Positions 12,001 to 21,282 of a stretch of DNA of 64,000 nucleotides are shown here, piece by piece. Origin of the DNA: Macrostomum hystrix (Eukaryota; Platyhelminthes; Macrostomidae). A program made the translations under genes and the position numbers. Below the pieces are notes generated by a model. That model was not told the origin of the DNA. It did not search any database and saw nothing but the letters and a program-made list of their open reading frames with translations. The stretch spans positions 24,915,001-24,979,000 of the forward strand of contig CATNEN010000001.1 of assembly GCA_950097015.1 (NCBI GenBank). Direction: 5' to 3'. How positions within the stretch are numbered: position 1 is the first letter of the stretch; every line of letters starts with the position of its first letter.

Positions 12001-15000
12001 AGAATCCCCTATCCCATCTACAAGAATCCCCTATCCCATCTACAAGAATCCCCTATCCCATCAACAAGAATCCCCTATCCCATCAACAAGAATCCCCTAT
12101 CCCATCAATAAGAATCCCCTATCCCATCTACAAGAATCCCCTATCCCATCAACAAGAATCCCCTATCCCATCTACAAGAATCCCCTATCCCATCTAAAAG
12201 AATCCCCTATCCCATCAACAAGAATCCCCTATCCCATCAACAAGAATCCCCTATCCCATCTAAAAGAATCCCCTATCCCATCAACAAGAATCCCCTATCC
12301 CATCTACAAGAATCCCTTATCCCATCAACAAGAATCCCCTATCCCATCTAAAAGAATCCCTTATCCCATCAACAAGAATCCCCTATCCCATCTACAAGAA
12401 TCCCCTATCCCATCAACAAGAATCCCCTATCCCATCTACAAGAATCCCCTATCCCATCTAAAAGAATCCCCTATCCCATCAACAAGAATCCCCTATCCCA
12501 TCAACAAGAATCCCCTATCCCATCTAAAAGAATCCCCTATCCCATCAACAAGAATCCCCTATCCCATCTACAAGAATCCCCTATCCCATCTACAAGAATC
12601 CCCTATCCCATCAATAAGAATCCCCTATCCCATCAACAAGAATCCCCTATCCCATCAATAAGAATCCCCTATCCCATCAACAAGAATCCCCTATCCCATC
12701 TAAAAGAATCCCCTATCCCATCAACAAGAATCCCCTATCCCATCAATAAGAATCCCCTATCCCATCAACAAGAATCCCCTATCCCATCTACAAGAATCCC
12801 CTATCCCATCAATAAGAATCCCCTATCCCATCAACAAGAATCCCCTATCCCATCTAAAAGAATCCCCTATCCCATCAACAAGAATCCCCTATCCCATCTA
12901 CAAGAATCCCCTATCCCATCTACAAGAATCCCCTATCCCATCAATAAGAATCCCCTATCCCATCTACAAGAATCCCCTATCCCATCTACAAGAATCCCCT
13001 ATCCCATCTACAAGAATCCCCTATCCCATCTACAGTAATCCCCTATCCCATCAATAAGAATCCCCTATCCCATCAATAAGAATCCCCTATCCCATCTACA
13101 AGAATCCCCTATCCCATCAACAGTAATCCCCTATCCCATCAATAAGAATCCCCTATCCCATCAATAAGAATCCCCTATCCCATCTACAAGAATCCCCTAT
13201 CCCATCAACAGTAATCCCCTATCCCATCAACAAGAATCCCCTATCCCATCTACAAGAATCCCCTATCCCATCAATAAGAATCCCCTATCCCATCTACAAG
13301 AATCCCCTATCCCATCAACAGTAATCCCCTATCCCATCAATAAGAATCCCCTATCCCATCAATAAGAATCCCCTATCCCATCTACAAGAATCCCCTATCC
13401 CATCAACAGTAATCCCCTATCCCATCAACAAGAATCCCCTATCCCATCTACAAGAATCCCCTATCCCATCAACAAGAATCCCCTATCCCATCAACAAGAA
13501 TCCCCTATCCCATCTACAAGAATCCCTAATAATAATAATAATTTCAGGAGGGCAGTAGGCAATGGAACATCATTTGGTGACACTAGACCCGCAGCCAGCG
13601 ACAAGGTAATTCTGCCCATTTCGCTGACTCCTGAGCACATACGCACACAGATACCCTATGCAGGCACACGCTCACACAGGTGTGTACATCTTCCCTGACT
13701 TTCTCATCGTCAGGTAGTGTAAACTTTCAATGTGCCTTGGAGGTTGGCCCTCAAGGGCGTAATTTTCACGACAAGACGCCAAGCCTTCTCTCGGCGGCTG
13801 CGCCCCAATTTAATGTGGCCTCGCCGCTGAATTGAGCTCAGGAACCAGGAGTGCGAGAGGCAAACGTGATAACCGCTCTGCAACCGACCCCCCCTGAAAA
13901 ATCTCTAAATCACATCTGCAAGAATCTCTCCGGTCATCATCCCGATCCCATCTGCCACTCACTGAGTCGGTTCGACGCAGAAGCGAAGATGCTGACGCCA
14001 GGAGGTCCTCCACGCTGCCGCTGCTGCCACCACCGCCGGCTCCAATCTCGCTGATGTCCTGCAGCAGGCGGCACCGGGCACGACTGCCGCCAACCAGCCG
14101 ACGAACCGGAACGGCTGGCTCGCTGCAGCGCCTGTCGCGGAAATCTCTCAGCTCCCGCTGCTGAAGGTCGCCCCTGAATCCAAAGCCGCCCTCGGTTGCT
14201 GTTGAACTGGTCGGCGAAGAAGGCTCACTCACTGTGCCGCCAATCAGGTTCATTGGCAGACCCTCCAGCGTCACCAGCAGCAGTAGATTGAACTTCAACG
14301 GATCGTCAGCCACCAGACGGTTGGTGAGGAAGGCGTCAAACACCTGGCGCAGCTCCAGCTCGGTGCAGGTGACCAGAAATGCGAACACGGGCCCGGCTCG
14401 CCAGGCCAGCCGGCGGCTGTGCCGCTCCAGCTTGCACAATCCGCCAGATGATTCCAGAGCGTTTTGCGACGAAGGCAAAGCTGGCGCGGCTGTCGAAGCG
14501 GCGGCGGCGGCGGCTGCATAGTGCTGCTCCCAATACTCCTGCGAGTCAGTGGACTCGGCTTCAATCAGCAGCGGATGACGACCGCGCAGACACTGCGTCA
14601 GATCCGACGGAGTGTCGATGAAGGACGTGAAGCTTGCCAGGTTCACAACGGGCTGACGAGTGATGGGGCGGAGAAAGACAAATTTCATTGTTATATATGA
14701 CATTTTTGCCAAGATATACACCCTGTGTGCTTAACAGCAGAAAGAGCAGGCTATTTTTCCCCTGGGGAAACACAACAGGGGGGCATTTCAAATACCCACT
14801 GCCGACTTCACCATAGCTCCCAAACCGAATTTTCATTAAAGTTCACCCTTTAGATCAACAGAATATCTAGACGATGCCGACGTTTTGTGATTCTGGAAGT
14901 TGTTTTATCGGAACAGAGCGGAAAATTTTAGCCCATCTATCGGATTTTTATGATACAGAGATACAGAAAAAAGATAAATTTGGGTATTTGAAATGGTGTT

Positions 15001-15432
15001 TCTACTGTCAACCGTGTGCGCTCAGAAGTCAGTGGAATGGCTAGTTACTATTGGCTAATAGGTGCCCAGCCTCACCGTGGGAAACACGCTGGCCACCTCG
15101 AAGTCGCCAAGCGCGGTGACAATCTCCTCGCGCCAGGCCAGTGACGGGTTCACGCAGGGAGAGATCTGCAGCGTCGAGGAGGCGCCAGCGGCCGCCTGGC
15201 GGGCTGCCATGGCGGAGCGAAGCCTCGCGCAGATGGACTGGCCGCTGGAGACGCCTCTGCCGCTGGCCGTGGCCCCGGTGACGCCAGAGCCGCCGGCGAC
15301 AGCCACAGAGGATGTTGAAGAAGCTGACGAAGAAGCTACGGACTTGTTGAGGGCGCGCACGAAACTGCGACGAGCCAGGAGGTCTTTGACAGCTTCGCTA
15401 ACAGCCAGAGCTGCGGCGCCTAGAGTCAGCAT
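6062..15432 (-). CDS. HLCS: Holocarboxylase synthetase (biotin-protein ligase), nine exons
   Basis: Attaches biotin to carboxylases through biotinyl-5'-AMP. Coding exons on the minus strand: 15432-15076, 14652-13963, 11851-11369, 9851-9711, 9618-9320, 8490-8262, 7123-7009, 6579-6384, 6251-6062. They sum to 2700 nt (899 aa plus stop); all phases match and introns are GT-AG. Exon 3 opens the GATase-like N-terminal domain (KPPNLAILTD). Exon 5 has the pre-catalytic KVLGGSLMYSPVM. Exon 6 carries the adenylate-loop motif KGRGRDQNVW, exon 7 KIKWPNDI, exon 8 GIGINVTN, and exon 9 the C-terminal HPDGNSFDM..LLVPK. The human enzyme is 726 aa; the excess is low-complexity Ala/Ser sequence in exons 1-2. 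The start is the first ATG after an acceptor at 15476. Exons 1-2 are less certain than 3-9, because their sequence is poorly conserved. Confidence 0.93.
6625..6995. repeat. 16-18-bp minisatellite filling HLCS intron 7
   Basis: Tandem units of the type CTGACCTACTGACACC with CACACC and TTCTGACACT variants. The array occupies almost the whole intron between the exons at 7123-7009 and 6579-6384. Apparent ORFs through it are repeat artefacts. Confidence 0.93.
7188..8240. repeat. 8/16-bp minisatellite filling HLCS intron 6
   Basis: About 1 kb of alternating GGATATTA and GGATATTG octamers (dimer about 16 bp), interrupted by a recurring GGTATTCGG variant near 7388, 7668, 7890, 7964, 8032 and 8087. 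That variant suggests larger amplified blocks. It ends about 20 bp from the exon 6 donor. Confidence 0.95.
8596..9280. repeat. 18-bp minisatellite filling HLCS intron 5
   Basis: Tandem 18-bp units, GTCAGGAAGTGTCAGTAG, alternating with GTGG variants and with a shorter GGCCAGAGTGTCAGTAG spacer that recurs and defines higher-order blocks. Because 18 is divisible by three, one frame gives a repeated hexapeptide (VGQEVS); this is not a gene. Confidence 0.95.
9862..10452. repeat. 23-bp minisatellite in HLCS intron 3
   Basis: About 25 highly uniform units with core GAGATAGAACACAGTTCAGG followed by GAG or TAG. Variation among units is almost limited to the GTA/GGA/GCA position. The array begins immediately next to the exon 4 acceptor (9852-9853), so the first repeat is only a few bases from the splice site. 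Confidence 0.95.
10453..11368. other. Remainder of HLCS intron 3
   Basis: After the 23-bp array comes about 400 bp of unique sequence. From about 10930 to 11330 there is a loose, highly diverged repeat of GTGTCGAAATGGGATT-like words (roughly 15 occurrences), an old minisatellite of the same kind now decaying. No exon is visible. Confidence 0.6.
11920..13528. repeat. 22-bp minisatellite in HLCS intron 2
   Basis: About 72 units of 22 bp with core AAGAATCCCCTATCCCATC followed by AAC, TAC, AAT or TAA. Variation is confined mainly to that last triplet (plus an occasional AGT), giving a string of binary-looking variants along 1.6 kb. The array ends in a short (AAT)n run that joins the SINE tail. 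Confidence 0.96.
13527..13888 (-). mobile_element. tRNA-derived SINE (family 1) in HLCS intron 2
   Basis: Minus-strand copy of the abundant family-1 SINE. Its (ATT)n tail lies at 13527-13545, the body includes the GGCAGAATT and GTGCTCAGGAGTCAGCG words, and the tRNA-like head (AGAGCGGTTATCACG) lies near 13885. Full-length relatives are at 23703, 33397, 48398, 52278 and 53330. It sits 75 bp from the exon 2 donor. Confidence 0.88.
14700..15060. other. HLCS intron 1
   Basis: Intron of 423 bp (14653-15075), the only HLCS intron over 400 bp with no tandem array. A fragment resembling family-1 SINE sequence (GTGTGCGCTCAGAAGTCAGTGGAATGG) lies near 15013-15039. Confidence 0.5.
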
Positions 15433-15475
15433 GATCTTGGACTTGCTTGGAGAGAGCACCAGAAGCTGCTTAGGG

Positions 15476-15477
15476 CT
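15476..15477 (-). promoter_or_regulatory. Splice acceptor just upstream of HLCS start
   Basis: The minus strand reads a pyrimidine-rich tract ending TTATTGCAG, with exon sequence from 15475 and the first ATG at 15432. It is either the end of a 5'-UTR intron or a spliced-leader acceptor; the sequence alone cannot decide. Confidence 0.45.
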
Positions 15478-15539
15478 GCAATAAGTTTTAGAGATTTGAA
15501 AGCTGCACAATGTCTAGATACCCTGGCTCGCGACTAAGG

Positions 15540-17400
15540 TTAAAGCAACTTACACTTTCCACCTGTGGCTTGATGAGAATCCTGAATATGAACTTTCAAT
15601 AAATGAATTTTGTATGCAATTACCAATACTGGATTGTATGGACAATATAAGTTATTGCTATTGCATAATATTGATAGCCTTTCAAAAGTAGGTTATAGAG
15701 ATTATATATTGTATATATATATATATATAGATAGATATATATATATATTTTTATATATCTTTAGGTTTAAAAGCTTTAAAACAAATGTTCTAAAACACTA
15801 AATGATTTACAAACAAAAAAACTAAATTGAAAAAATCCTTTTAAACTGAAGCAGGCAGCTAGCTACATAAAGGATAGCAAACATTTAACTTATTAAAAAA
15901 GACAAGCCTTTGAATATATAGTCATAATGCCATTGTATAATGTATACTTTTGTCACTAAGCATAACATTTGCATTTTCCTAGACAATGAGAGTGATATTT
16001 TATTCAATTTAGTGTCTGTTGACCTAATGTTTTTTGCAGATAATACTTTACTTAATTGTATTTTCTCGGCAATCCAGAGAAAAAGGTTGCAAAAAGCCTA
16101 GAAAAAAAACTAGGTTTCTGGTAAGATATTTGTAGTGTGGAAAATTTCAATTTTCTGCTTTACTTTTATTTTAGATAACGGCATTATATTTACATATAAT
16201 GTAAATATATTTACATATTTACATTTACATTCAGGAACAAAATGTTAAATAATTAATTAAAAAAGGACTACGAGAAATGTATTTCTAAAATACTAGCTGG
16301 TTGCGAATTTACTGAGCAAATGTGCAGTTTAGTCAAGCAGTATATTATGACATACTATATATGACGCAACGGTTTAAGTGAGAACTAACCACCTTTAAAT
16401 GTTGTGCGCGCATTCTTATGGACACTGGTATTTTAAATGTTGTTGTGTGTACTTGCGTCATTGACAAGCATTATATTATATTAAATACATACAAATTTGT
16501 ATTTAATTAAACTTCTTGTTATATTCATTACTCTTGTTTGACAGCAGCAACCGTTCTTTTTATTTTAAAGTAAACATTTCGTTATAAGATGTATTTCTGC
16601 ACCGACTTACATATACCGGAACACAATCTTGTCTCGCTTTGGTGCAGGCTACTGTTAGCTGCTTTCTTACTACGCAGCCATATGACTTATCAAACTTCTA
16701 ATAATTTAGTCTAGCTTAATATTTTAGAAAACCGATCAGCGGCTGCTTTCGCTTTTGCTTCCTTTGGCGCCATGGGTGCATGGCGGCAACACTGCTTAAA
16801 AATTCCGGCAGCAGAAACAGGGGTGGATATGGCACCCAATGCACTCCTCTTATTGGGTTTGAAAAACATGTCCATGCTGCCTTAGCAGGGTCTTATATAA
16901 GACTCAACCGCTGCATAGTTAGGTGCTCGATTGCTCGCTTAGTTGAGTATGAGCAACTGCATCTATGGTTCAAATTCAATTAAATTTTGAACAACTCGAG
17001 GTTAACCTTGCTGAGGGAAATAAGCAAACAAATCAGCGGTAGACCACGTGACAAGTGGGTGATTCTAATCGCCGGAAATGCCTGCTCAGAGCTAATAAAA
17101 ATACGGGAAACTAATGCGGGAAATTCTCGATACCGCAAGGCTTGACGTCGTAAATGATCAATGGAAGCTGTTGCTTAATTTAATCGATTTTGATTTGCTC
17201 GATTAATTGCTTATGATAGTAACAATCCTTATTTTCAGCATGATCCCTCGTAGGCTCTACTTGGCACGAAATTACGGTACGCTTTATTAAGTAAATACTT
17301 TTAAACACGAATAATAATGTCTCAGTCGCACTTCCTCCCTCTCTGATTTTACAAAAGCGCTTCGCGCACCCGCATCTCGAAGTGGAATTTGATTGCGACA
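15540..17400. other. AT-rich intergenic region
   Basis: About 1.9 kb of AT-rich DNA between HLCS and the ZIP gene. It contains a short (TA)n run at about 15713-15760 and ATTTACAT repeats near 16190-16230. At 16735-16800 there is a local GC-rise (GGCGCCATGG) that could be a promoter or first exon, but I cannot show it. No gene is supported. Confidence 0.5.
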
Positions 17401-17414
17401 TTATTTACTTGTTC

Positions 17415-17492
17415 AGGTCTGTAGCGAGATCCCAAAACCAAGATCCGAACTCATGACTTCTCGGTTACAAATCCGGAGCTCTAGTAGCATCT
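17415..17492 (-). repeat. tRNA-Thr(UGU)-like fragment
   Basis: On the minus strand, CTCCGGATTTGTAACCGAG forms an anticodon-arm-like stem with loop TTTGTAA. It is followed by AAGTCATGAGTTCGGATC, a degenerate B box. The 5' arm is incomplete and the acceptor stem does not pair convincingly, so this is a tRNA relic or SINE head, not a tRNA gene. Confidence 0.45.
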
Positions 17493-17506
17493 ATATCAAT
17501 AGATAG

Positions 17507-18871
17507 CTAAAACAGCATCGATAAAAAGCCACTTATTACAATGACAGCTCCTCCGAGAATAAAGAACAGTGTTATGAGCACAGCTCGACTGGGTGCACTG
17601 GCATCTCCTCTTGCGTCATCAGCTCTCGCCAGCAGGCTTGGCACAGCGTGCAGGTAGACAACGAAGAGAAAGGCACCGGCATTGAGTGAAAGGACGGCAG
17701 CCCTGGCCAGTCGAAGCCAGCCCGGCCACCCCTGCGCCGAAGGCGTTGCGAGCCCGAATGCGATGCCTAGCGGCTCGGCCAACGAGACGGCCAGGCCTTG
17801 AGCAACAAGGACAGCTCTGTTTGAGCAGCGGCTAGTAGCTGAGGTCGCAGCTGTCCCGGACGCTTCGATGGTGGCGTAGGTGATGGCAAAGTGCACCCCG
17901 GCGCTGCCAGCTCGGATCATCTCGTGCAGCGGGAGCGTCAGCAAGCGTCCTCCCAGCTGAGCGGTGGACAGGGCCCAGTTTGCGCCCAGGTGCCAGCCGC
18001 TGAGGCCGGCATGAACGCACAGGCAGCAGCACAGCACGCCGGAGAGGAAACTTAGTCGGCGACTGTCCGGACGAGTCCTGCTTCTGCGGACCAAACTGAC
18101 CTGGCTGTCGTGCAGTCGGCTTCGATTGTCATCTTGCTGGGCACTATCAGGGCTCAGGTTGACGGCCGGCTGGTTCAACTGAACCTCGTCCAGAAAGTCC
18201 TCGATTTCGTCTTGTTCGACATGCCTGCAGCCGCTGCTGCTTGAACTGTTTGTGCCATACCGACAGATGCCGTCGCGGCTGGACGATGGCACGGCTCCTG
18301 ACTGAGCGCCGCTGCTTCCGCAGTCGCCGTCGGCAATGTCATCATCGTCGCCAGCTGGGGTGCTATCGGCAGCGACAATCGGCAGCCGCTCGACCTCGGA
18401 TCCGTCGGCGGCCCAGTCTACGCGGAGGCGGCTGCGGCTGCTCGATGCCGCACTGCCGGCGACGCTGGAGCTCAGGTCGAACACAGCGAGGGTGCTGACG
18501 CTCTCTTCCGGGAGCGAACTGCTGGCTCCTTTGAACAGCAGCTGGTCCAAGCTCAAAGACGCGATAAACCCGCAAAGCAGGAGGAAGCTGGAAGCTGAGA
18601 AGTTGCTCAGCAGCTCATGCAGACGGGTTTTCCCCTGAGCCACAGCGCCTTCAAACTCTTCGCTGCCAGTCTGGAACAGATCCAGCAGGCTGGCTGAGCA
18701 CAGAGCTCCAGCTGCCAGGCCGCAGGCGGCGATCATCAAGGGACGAGGACGCTGCAGCAGATGACAGCCGAGCCAACGGATGGGCAAAAGGTAGGCCGCG
18801 GTGAACTCAACGGCTGCAATGATGGGAATCAGGAGAAGCTTCAATGCCAGCTGCTGACCAAATAGGCTCAT
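17507..18871 (-). CDS. ZIP-family (SLC39A1-3-like) metal transporter, single exon
   Basis: An intronless 454-residue membrane protein, probably carrying Zn2+ or another divalent cation into the cytosol. Three N-terminal membrane segments are visible (about residues 8-28, 44-66 with GLAAGALCSASLLDLF, and 92-112). A long Ser/Asp-rich cytosolic loop follows (about 120-270), then five C-terminal segments. The TM6 motif EPLGIAFGLA and the TM7 NAGAFLFVVYL match the ZIP1-3 subfamily (human ZIP1 has SPLGLAVGLA). TM4 has His287 in HAGLSG where ZIP1 has HSVFEG, so the acidic ligand is missing; TM5 keeps His316-Glu317. The loop lacks the usual His-rich stretch. The start is the first long-frame ATG; a tiny upstream ATG at 18879 stops at once. 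Family assignment is good; substrate is inference. Confidence 0.82.
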   Translation of the reverse strand: MSLFGQQLALKLLLIPIIAAVEFTAAYLLPIRWLGCHLLQRPRPLMIAACGLAAGALCSASLLDLFQTGSEEFEGAVAQGKTRLHELLSNFSASSFLLLCGFIASLSLDQLLFKGASSSLPEESVSTLAVFDLSSSVAGSAASSSRSRLRVDWAADGSEVERLPIVAADSTPAGDDDDIADGDCGSSGAQSGAVPSSSRDGICRYGTNSSSSSGCRHVEQDEIEDFLDEVQLNQPAVNLSPDSAQQDDNRSRLHDSQVSLVRRSRTRPDSRRLSFLSGVLCCCLCVHAGLSGWHLGANWALSTAQLGGRLLTLPLHEMIRAGSAGVHFAITYATIEASGTAATSATSRCSNRAVLVAQGLAVSLAEPLGIAFGLATPSAQGWPGWLRLARAAVLSLNAGAFLFVVYLHAVPSLLARADDARGDASAPSRAVLITLFFILGGAVIVISGFLSMLF

Positions 18872-18887
18872 TTTGACATGAGCGACC

Positions 18888-18889
18888 CT
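18888..18889 (-). promoter_or_regulatory. Possible splice acceptor upstream of ZIP start
   Basis: The minus strand reads CTTAAACTGCAG, then GGTCGCTC, 16 nt before the ZIP ATG at 18871. It is a candidate 5'-UTR or spliced-leader acceptor, weak on its own. Confidence 0.3.
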
Positions 18890-18899
18890 GCAGTTTAAG

Positions 18900-19710
18900 C
18901 GGTCGGTGCAATGGGTCTCTGCTGTACTCGCACAGGACTCTGCAAACTGCTATTAGAATAGACGCTGGAATAGCCGGTAATTGCATACATCCGGGACAAG
19001 CCAGGAAGGCGGCTTAATTGTGCATCCGCTAAAACCAACGATTGCTGTTGTTCGACGTTTTTTCATGCGAATGTATGCTGCAGAAGACCCGAAGCAATGC
19101 CGTTTAACTATGCTTGGGCGAAACTGCCTAAACAGACATAGTATTTTTGTTATAGTCTATACATTCCGATATATTGCCCACCCTTGAGACGTGGCACTTG
19201 TGGATTGGAGAAAATTGCTAAGCTAGCTCGTACTTATGTACTCTATACTTAAGATAAACAAAAACTGTGACGCTGGGTGCAACATTTTCTCTGCTTTTAT
19301 TTCCCGGCTTGCATTCTGTGTGACAAAGTTCGTAATCTGAGTTGAGCGTTCTTTCGGTGCGAATCCCAGTTTTTCCTCTGCTAGTTTCGTCCCTGCCACG
19401 CTATAGTGTTTTCGCTTTCTTTCTTACGCACCAGTGTTTTCCTCTCTCTCCCTGTCTTTCTCTGTTCATCGTGATTGGTCGTGTCTAATTATCATTATCT
19501 CTCTGCGCGTTTCCAAACCACGCGATTGGTCGTTGGACAAGTTAGGTACCTACGTGTACTGCAGTTTTACAGTTAAGTGAAAGGAAGCTAAGAGTATTAG
19601 TGAAGTAACATTTATTTGCTTATTAGCTGTTTATTAGCAGCAGAATAAAACCATTCTTAGTTGCTTCTTGTTGATTCGCCTCAATTGGTTTTCTTGCTCA
19701 ATTAGACCGG
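18900..19710. other. Intergenic region, no gene seen
   Basis: Mixed-composition spacer between the divergently arranged 5' side of the ZIP gene and the 3' end of the secreted-protein gene. CCTCTCTCTCCCTGTCTTTCTC-like pyrimidine tracts occur near 19438-19462. I see no exon. Confidence 0.4.
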
Positions 19711-19714
19711 ACTC

Positions 19715-20812
19715 TCAGGTAGAGCAGTATCTATCTAGCTCTATCATCTCGCCCTTAGACAGTGCGCTATTGGCGATCGCATAGCAGACAAACAGGCCCT
19801 TCAAACTCAGGCTACGATTCGTGTGAAAGCCGAGCCTGAGACACTGAGGCCACAGAACGGTGCTGGATTTGTTTGAAACACTCGCTGCCGCTGAATTCAG
19901 CAAGGCCCCGTTGGCGAACAGATTTTCCAGGTTGATTCCGGAAAATGCAGCACCGGCTGACACCACCTCCGTGCTGGAGTTTTCCACGTTGAGGGCTGCC
20001 GCTTCAGATCGGTGAGCAAACGTGGCTGTGCCGTTGATAAGGAACGTATGCTGAACCTCAATACGACCGGAAAAATCGCCAAACAGGCCGTCATTAGTGA
20101 CAGGGGACGAGCACTTATAGAAATAGTGATAGGTCTGACCGGCTGCTCCGGAACGGTGCACTTTAGCGAAGAATGTAAAATTGTTGCCGACGCCGAGGTA
20201 CTGGGAGAAAAGGGCTCCCTTTTCTGTGTCGATCTCTATAAAGGGGATTTCATAAGGACTTGGCATCAGATGAACTCCCTGACTGTCTCGCAGGAGGTCG
20301 CCTTCAGGCTTGGCTGAGAAATTTCCTGGGCCAATGCAGTTGTTGTAGCCTCGCCTGAAGTCAAGCAGGAGAACCAACTTCGAGAGTAAACTTAAAGTCA
20401 GACCGTAGCCGCATGGAAGGGGTGTCGGTTCTGTTGTGGATGGCTTTTTGAGTAATTCCACAAACGGCGTTGCTGAAGGCGCAGAGCGGCTGACTTGGTC
20501 CTTGAAGAAGCTGACGCATCCGGTGCCGCTCAGCTGATCCCACAAGGAGTCCCGTTGCTCAGCGTCGCCATGGTAACAGCGCGAATCGACGGAGACAAAG
20601 AGTGCCGCGCAGCTATCGTAGCTGCTGCAAGCGGCGGCGCAGTCAGGAAGGTCTCTCGCGGCAGTGACGTCATTCAGCTGAGCGAGGCTGGCATTCGACG
20701 GGCACCTGGCCAGTGTGCGCAGCAGTGACGTCCTCTGAGCGGCGGTCCGCGAAGCACCCGACTGTAACACAGCCACCAGCAGTAATGCTCTAGCTAGCCA
20801 AAATGCACGCAT
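19715..20812 (-). CDS. Secreted PAN-like protein with C-terminal beta-rich domain, single exon
   Basis: A 365-residue intronless protein. Residues 1-25 (MRAFWLARALLLVAVLQSG..) form a signal peptide. Residues 30-105 resemble a PAN/Apple domain: Cys near 37, a DLPDCAAACSSYDSCAALF core and a closing TGCVSFF. After a Pro/Thr linker, residues 130-360 (LVLLLDFRRGYNNCIGPG .. PFIEIDTEKGALFSQYLG .. FTFFAKVH) look like a concanavalin A/LamG-type beta sandwich with several N-glycosylation sites. This is inference from pattern only. An acceptor-like AACAG lies 4 nt before the ATG. It is not a copy of the PAN-fibrinogen genes at 43-61 kb, although the N-terminal architecture is similar. The ligand is unknown. 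Confidence 0.75.
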   Translation of the reverse strand: MRAFWLARALLLVAVLQSGASRTAAQRTSLLRTLARCPSNASLAQLNDVTAARDLPDCAAACSSYDSCAALFVSVDSRCYHGDAEQRDSLWDQLSGTGCVSFFKDQVSRSAPSATPFVELLKKPSTTEPTPLPCGYGLTLSLLSKLVLLLDFRRGYNNCIGPGNFSAKPEGDLLRDSQGVHLMPSPYEIPFIEIDTEKGALFSQYLGVGNNFTFFAKVHRSGAAGQTYHYFYKCSSPVTNDGLFGDFSGRIEVQHTFLINGTATFAHRSEAAALNVENSSTEVVSAGAAFSGINLENLFANGALLNSAAASVSNKSSTVLWPQCLRLGFHTNRSLSLKGLFVCYAIANSALSKGEMIELDRYCST

Positions 20813-20829
20813 CGTGCTGTTAAATTAAA

Positions 20830-21280
20830 CCTGCAGGAAAATATTTTCGATGCAGCGATACCTCGGGTGCCATTTATAAGCGGTTCGTTCCACTTCAGCT
20901 TTTTAGCTCCTTGATGCTTTGAAAGCCGCAGTTCACAAAAAACTGACGGCACTTTGAGTGGCCATTAGAAATATTCTCAAGTTTAGGATTGTTCAAATGT
21001 CTTTTGTCTTTCTGTTTGGGATTGAATTCCGCACTGTCAAGTAAAGTGACGTTGAGAGCTTTCCTTCTTGAGAGGTCCTTGATGGGAACAATGACAATGT
21101 ATAAGGATAATCACTTTTCTTTTGGTGAAAAAAACCTTTATTCAAAGACGGCTTCTGTGTCATCGAGTTTTGTTGAGGACTGGTAAAATTTCTGCGTAGG
21201 TTAAAAACACTTCCCATTGTTACAGTTCACACATCCAATGAAACAATCATCCACAATTTTTGCGTTCGTTTTTTTGTTTT
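20830..21280. other. Upstream region of the secreted PAN gene
   Basis: Intergenic DNA upstream (in gene orientation) of the gene at 19715-20812, leading into the 39-bp array. No TATA box is obvious in the first 100 bp. No other gene is seen. Confidence 0.4.
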
Positions 21281-21282
21281 CT

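Noticed and set aside
14234-14700. Several frames overlapping HLCS exon 2 on either strand
   Set aside because: They are shadows of the GC-rich exon; only the minus frame joins neighbouring exons in phase.
17415-17492. Functional tRNA-Thr gene
   Set aside because: No pairing acceptor stem or complete D arm; only the anticodon and T-arm regions resemble a tRNA.
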